From NCBI RefSeq assembly GCF_020907275.1, contig NZ_JAJJWI010000027.1:1-47468 (forward strand): 47,468 bases of DNA, written 5' to 3'. Made by a program: the position numbers and the translations under genes. This document shows, piece after piece, positions 45,081 to 47,468 of the stretch. The number at the start of each line of letters is the position of its first letter. Within the stretch, counting starts at the first letter, position 1. The notes under the pieces were generated by a model, which was not told where the DNA came from, ran no database searches, and saw only the letters and a program-made list of their open reading frames with translations. This stretch comes from Pontibacter silvestris. Its GTDB lineage: Bacteria > Bacteroidota > Bacteroidia > Cytophagales > Hymenobacteraceae.

Positions 45081-46091
45081 TTACCACAGCCACTGTGGGC
45101 AGATAACTTTATCTTTATTACCTAATTTGATGCCAACTACTACCTCATGGCTGCCTCGGGTGGCTTTGTTTAATCCTGAGGTAGTCACATCATAGGTATA
45201 GCCAACATCCAGCAGGTAGTTTATGTTGATACCTGCCATAACAGCTACTGCGTCTTTATGACGGTAGGAAACACCACCCCAAAGTTGTTGATTATAAGTT
45301 ACTTTAGTATTTACATCTATAGAAGGAGATGCCGATTGGGTTGCTTTCACCATAACCGAAGGGGTGAAGCTGAGGTCGCGGGTGAGCTGAAGGCGTAAGC
45401 CAGCTGTTGTGTATAAGTGTGGCTGTTGCCTGTTATAAGGTTCAACTGTTTCTTCATTTTGAATAAAGTCCCTGTTCTTACCTGCCAGTTGGGCACCCGA
45501 CACTCCAATGTAGAAGTCAGGGCTGTAAAGCCAGAAGCCTACTCCCAAATCCAGGTTAGATGAATTCATGATATTTCCGGCCAGGTAAGGGTCATTAGGA
45601 TCAAAAGCAATAGCCTCTTCTGTATTAGCTTTAAATTGTGTAAAGCCGCCGTAGATGCCACTCGATAGCATCAGGTACTTGTTTAAAGGCAGATGGTAAG
45701 CATAACTCAGGTTAAGCGTGGAGGTTTGCAGCAATCCTGCTTTATCAACCTGTGCCATAGCACCTACACCGTGGTGGGGCTTAGCCTTCTTATATTTGTC
45801 TATACTTGAGAAGCCATAGCGGTTCAGGGATTCTTTGCCAGTAGCTCGGGCAACATTGTACTTCCCAATAGGGGCATGTACGGAAGCATAGAAGCTCCTG
45901 GGAGCACCCTCTATACCTACCCACTGGGCTCTGTAACCCATTCTAAGATCTGCGTAATCTTCTATACCTCCCACAGCAGGGTTAATAATATAATTGTTCA
46001 GCGGATATTGTGTATACTGAGGTCGCTGCTGTGCCATAACAGCCCCAAGTGCAGTAAGAAATACGATAGCGCTTAGTAAGAAACGTTTCAT
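45081..46091 (-). CDS. PorP/SprF family type IX secretion membrane protein
   Basis: A 336-residue outer-membrane protein. I start it at ATG 46091 (MKRFLLSAIVFLTALGAVMA, a signal peptide); an in-frame ATG four codons upstream spoils the signal. The mature N-terminus QQRPQYTQYPLNNYIINPAV followed by GGIEDYADLRMGYRAQW is the PorP/SprF signature. Repeated amphipathic strands make the barrel, with IGVSGAQLAGKNRD and GGVSYRHKDAVAVMAGININ as typical parts. These proteins help export or anchor the T9SS cargo coded with them. It follows the CHU_C-domain gene by 19 bases on the same strand, the usual pairing. Confidence 0.92.
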   Translation of the reverse strand: MKRFLLSAIVFLTALGAVMAQQRPQYTQYPLNNYIINPAVGGIEDYADLRMGYRAQWVGIEGAPRSFYASVHAPIGKYNVARATGKESLNRYGFSSIDKYKKAKPHHGVGAMAQVDKAGLLQTSTLNLSYAYHLPLNKYLMLSSGIYGGFTQFKANTEEAIAFDPNDPYLAGNIMNSSNLDLGVGFWLYSPDFYIGVSGAQLAGKNRDFIQNEETVEPYNRQQPHLYTTAGLRLQLTRDLSFTPSVMVKATQSASPSIDVNTKVTYNQQLWGGVSYRHKDAVAVMAGININYLLDVGYTYDVTTSGLNKATRGSHEVVVGIKLGNKDKVICPQWLW

Positions 46092-46110
46092 ATAGATAAA
46101 CACTTTGCTG

Positions 46111-47468
46111 TTATTTGATTATGGTTATACTTCCGGAGACAGGCTCCTCCTGGTTGTTCAGACGGATGATATAGTAGTATGCAGACACAGGCATAGGTTT
46201 ACCATTTTTTGTACCGTCCCAGGCCTCTTTGTATCCGTGCGATTCAAATATCTTTTCGCCCCAGCGGGTATAAATTTCAACATAGCACTCCGGGTAATAC
46301 TCTATATTTTTAATGATAAACCTATCGTTATATCCATCATTATTGGCTGTGATAACATTGGCTGGTATAATTCTGGGGATTACTGTAATAGTTACCTGGT
46401 CTGTGGCTGAGCAGCCTTCGGGTGTGGTAGCGGTAACAGTATAAGTGGTAGTCTGGGTTGGGCTGGCCATAGGTCTTGGACTGGTTGAGCTTGACAGGCC
46501 CACGGCAGGTGACCATGAATAAGTTTCTCCTCCCTTGGCACTTAATTGTATTTGCTTTCCTTCTATAATAGTGGCATCCTCACTGGCAACGGCCTTTGGA
46601 GTAACCACATGTATTTTAAATGTTTCGCGCTCAGTACTGCTACAGCCTTGGGTGTTTACAGCCTGAACATAATATGTGGCATCAGACCATAATGGTTTAG
46701 GCGTAGTAAAGTTTGTACCAGTATATAGTAGTTGGCCTCCCTGAGGAGCATCATACCATTCTGCTTTTTCATTTTGTGACACATCCGCTCCTAAGGTAAC
46801 AGTGTTGCCTGCACAAACAACCACTGTACTGGTACTATTAGAGCTTTGTGGCGTTGCAGGTAGAGGTATAACCTCTACTTTAATGTCTGAACTGGTGTCC
46901 TGTTGGCAAAAGCCTGAATTAACAACGCGCTTATACCAGGTAGTCTGGTAAAGTACAGGTGGCTGATAGTCTGGGAGTGTGTTTACACCAGGAGCTGGCG
47001 AAAAGCCTTTATCAGGACCTTTTGTACTGTAAAGCCACTGGTAAGTATAGCCTGCAGTTTCTCCCGCTGGTTCAGAACCTTGTAGTAAAAGAGGCTGTGT
47101 ACCGCTACAAGTCACACTGCTTGCTGTTAGTATGTCGTTTCCTGCAATTGGCTTATCTACATGTATCTTTAATGCGTTACTTGCAAGGTCTTTACCGCAT
47201 ACTTCTTCAGCAAGCACAGTACGTTTAAACCAAGTAGTTGTAGTCAGCTCTCCCGGTTGATAGCTTTCTGCTGTGGCACCTGGAATTATATTATAAGTAA
47301 CATTATCAAAGCTCACTTCCCATTGATATTTATAAGGCTTTATTCCTTCTTCAGGAGTAGTGCCTGTAAGGGGAGCCGGTTTTTCATTATAGCAAACATC
47401 ATTGGTTTCTGTACTGATGATGTTATTTGAAAAAGGTCTGATTACGACTATTAGGATCTCTTTAGAAG
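46111..47468 (-). CDS. Multi-Ig-like surface protein with T9SS type B C-terminal domain (5' end outside window)
   Basis: The frame is open from the window edge (47468) to TAA-type stop at 46111, at least 452 codons, so this is the C-terminal part of a longer gene; an internal GTG at 47316 is not the true start. It has repeated Ig-like/PKD-like segments with paired Cys and the pattern YTYQWLYSTKGPDKGFSPAP, TTWYKRVVNSGFCQQDTS, then KAEWYDAPQGGQLLYTGTNF and TYYVQAVNTQGCSSTERETF. The last 85 residues are the gliding motility-associated CHU_C domain (VITANNDGYNDRFIIKNIEY, YTRWGEKIFES, AWDGTKNGKPMPVSAYYYII), which sends proteins through the type IX system. It is probably a large adhesin on the cell surface, paired with PorP/SprF downstream. 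Confidence 0.92.
   Translation of the reverse strand, partial: SKEILIVVIRPFSNNIISTETNDVCYNEKPAPLTGTTPEEGIKPYKYQWEVSFDNVTYNIIPGATAESYQPGELTTTTWFKRTVLAEEVCGKDLASNALKIHVDKPIAGNDILTASSVTCSGTQPLLLQGSEPAGETAGYTYQWLYSTKGPDKGFSPAPGVNTLPDYQPPVLYQTTWYKRVVNSGFCQQDTSSDIKVEVIPLPATPQSSNSTSTVVVCAGNTVTLGADVSQNEKAEWYDAPQGGQLLYTGTNFTTPKPLWSDATYYVQAVNTQGCSSTERETFKIHVVTPKAVASEDATIIEGKQIQLSAKGGETYSWSPAVGLSSSTSPRPMASPTQTTTYTVTATTPEGCSATDQVTITVIPRIIPANVITANNDGYNDRFIIKNIEYYPECYVEIYTRWGEKIFESHGYKEAWDGTKNGKPMPVSAYYYIIRLNNQEEPVSGSITIIK

Noticed and set aside
46111..47316. Complete 401-codon gene starting at 47316
   Set aside because: The first codon would be an internal GTG; the frame continues without a stop to the window edge with Ig-like sequence, so the gene is cut by the window.
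1..47468. CRISPR arrays, tRNA/rRNA genes, transposase or phage genes
   Set aside because: No regularly spaced repeats, no cloverleaf or rRNA-like sequence, and no transposase, integrase or phage structural protein was recognised.

Overview
The window looks like a chromosomal segment of a Bacteroidota bacterium, most likely of the Cytophagales (Hymenobacteraceae/Pontibacter-like; inference, no marker gene for a firm placement). The reasons are a SusC/SusD pair, a PorP/SprF protein next to a protein with a gliding-motility (CHU_C, type IX secretion type B) C-terminal domain, a YpdA-type bacillithiol disulfide reductase, many Sec-exported hydrolases with N-terminal signal peptides, lipoprotein signals typical of the phylum, and a general lack of strong Shine-Dalgarno sequences. 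Intergenic DNA is strongly AT-rich compared with the genes.

Layout. 1-1736 is a gene-poor stretch with broken, coding-like fragments. 1737-2711 is ypdA, closed by a terminator. 2972-6615 (minus strand) is a three-gene unit: PepSY membrane protein, conserved small membrane-anchored protein, and a haem/siderophore-type TonB-dependent receptor. 6835-7314 is a small lipoprotein. 7408-33358 is dominated by exported hydrolases and peptidases: a VPS10/BNR-repeat protein, an AbgB-like M20 amidohydrolase, a PD40-propeller/amidohydrolase fusion, a canonical M20 peptidase, a second AbgB-like enzyme, a divergent M20D amidohydrolase, a SusC/SusD pair, a second VPS10/BNR-repeat protein, a NYN-LOTUS protein (the only probable cytoplasmic outsider), a DUF1028 Ntn-type protein and an M28 PA-domain aminopeptidase. 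I read this as a peptide or amide scavenging region: extracytoplasmic hydrolases trim N-acyl/peptide substrates and the SusCD pair (RagAB-like) imports them.

33498-36075 (minus) carries queA, a possible 57-codon gene, a DUF2721 membrane protein and an acidic helical protein of unknown function; a small decayed gene lies at 36164-36349. 36433-42710 (minus) is an RND multidrug efflux operon in the order tetR, adaptor, permease, TolC, with two near-identical AT-rich 20-base sites placed before tetR and before the adaptor. 42974-45067 is an S9 prolyl-oligopeptidase-like gene inactivated by three nonsense codons and two frameshifts, although its catalytic triad is still readable. 45081-47468 (minus) holds porP/sprF and the 3' part of a T9SS type B cargo/adhesin gene that runs off the window.

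Convergent genes are separated by strong perfect or near-perfect hairpins (7330, 19194, 29634, 33371). A 125-base terminal-inverted-repeat element (MITE-like) sits between susD and the second VPS10 gene. No tRNA, rRNA, CRISPR array, transposase or phage gene was seen. Nothing amounts to a clearly new defence or mobile system; the items most worth a second look are the secreted amidohydrolase/SusCD cluster, the MITE, the candidate TetR operators, and the decayed genes.
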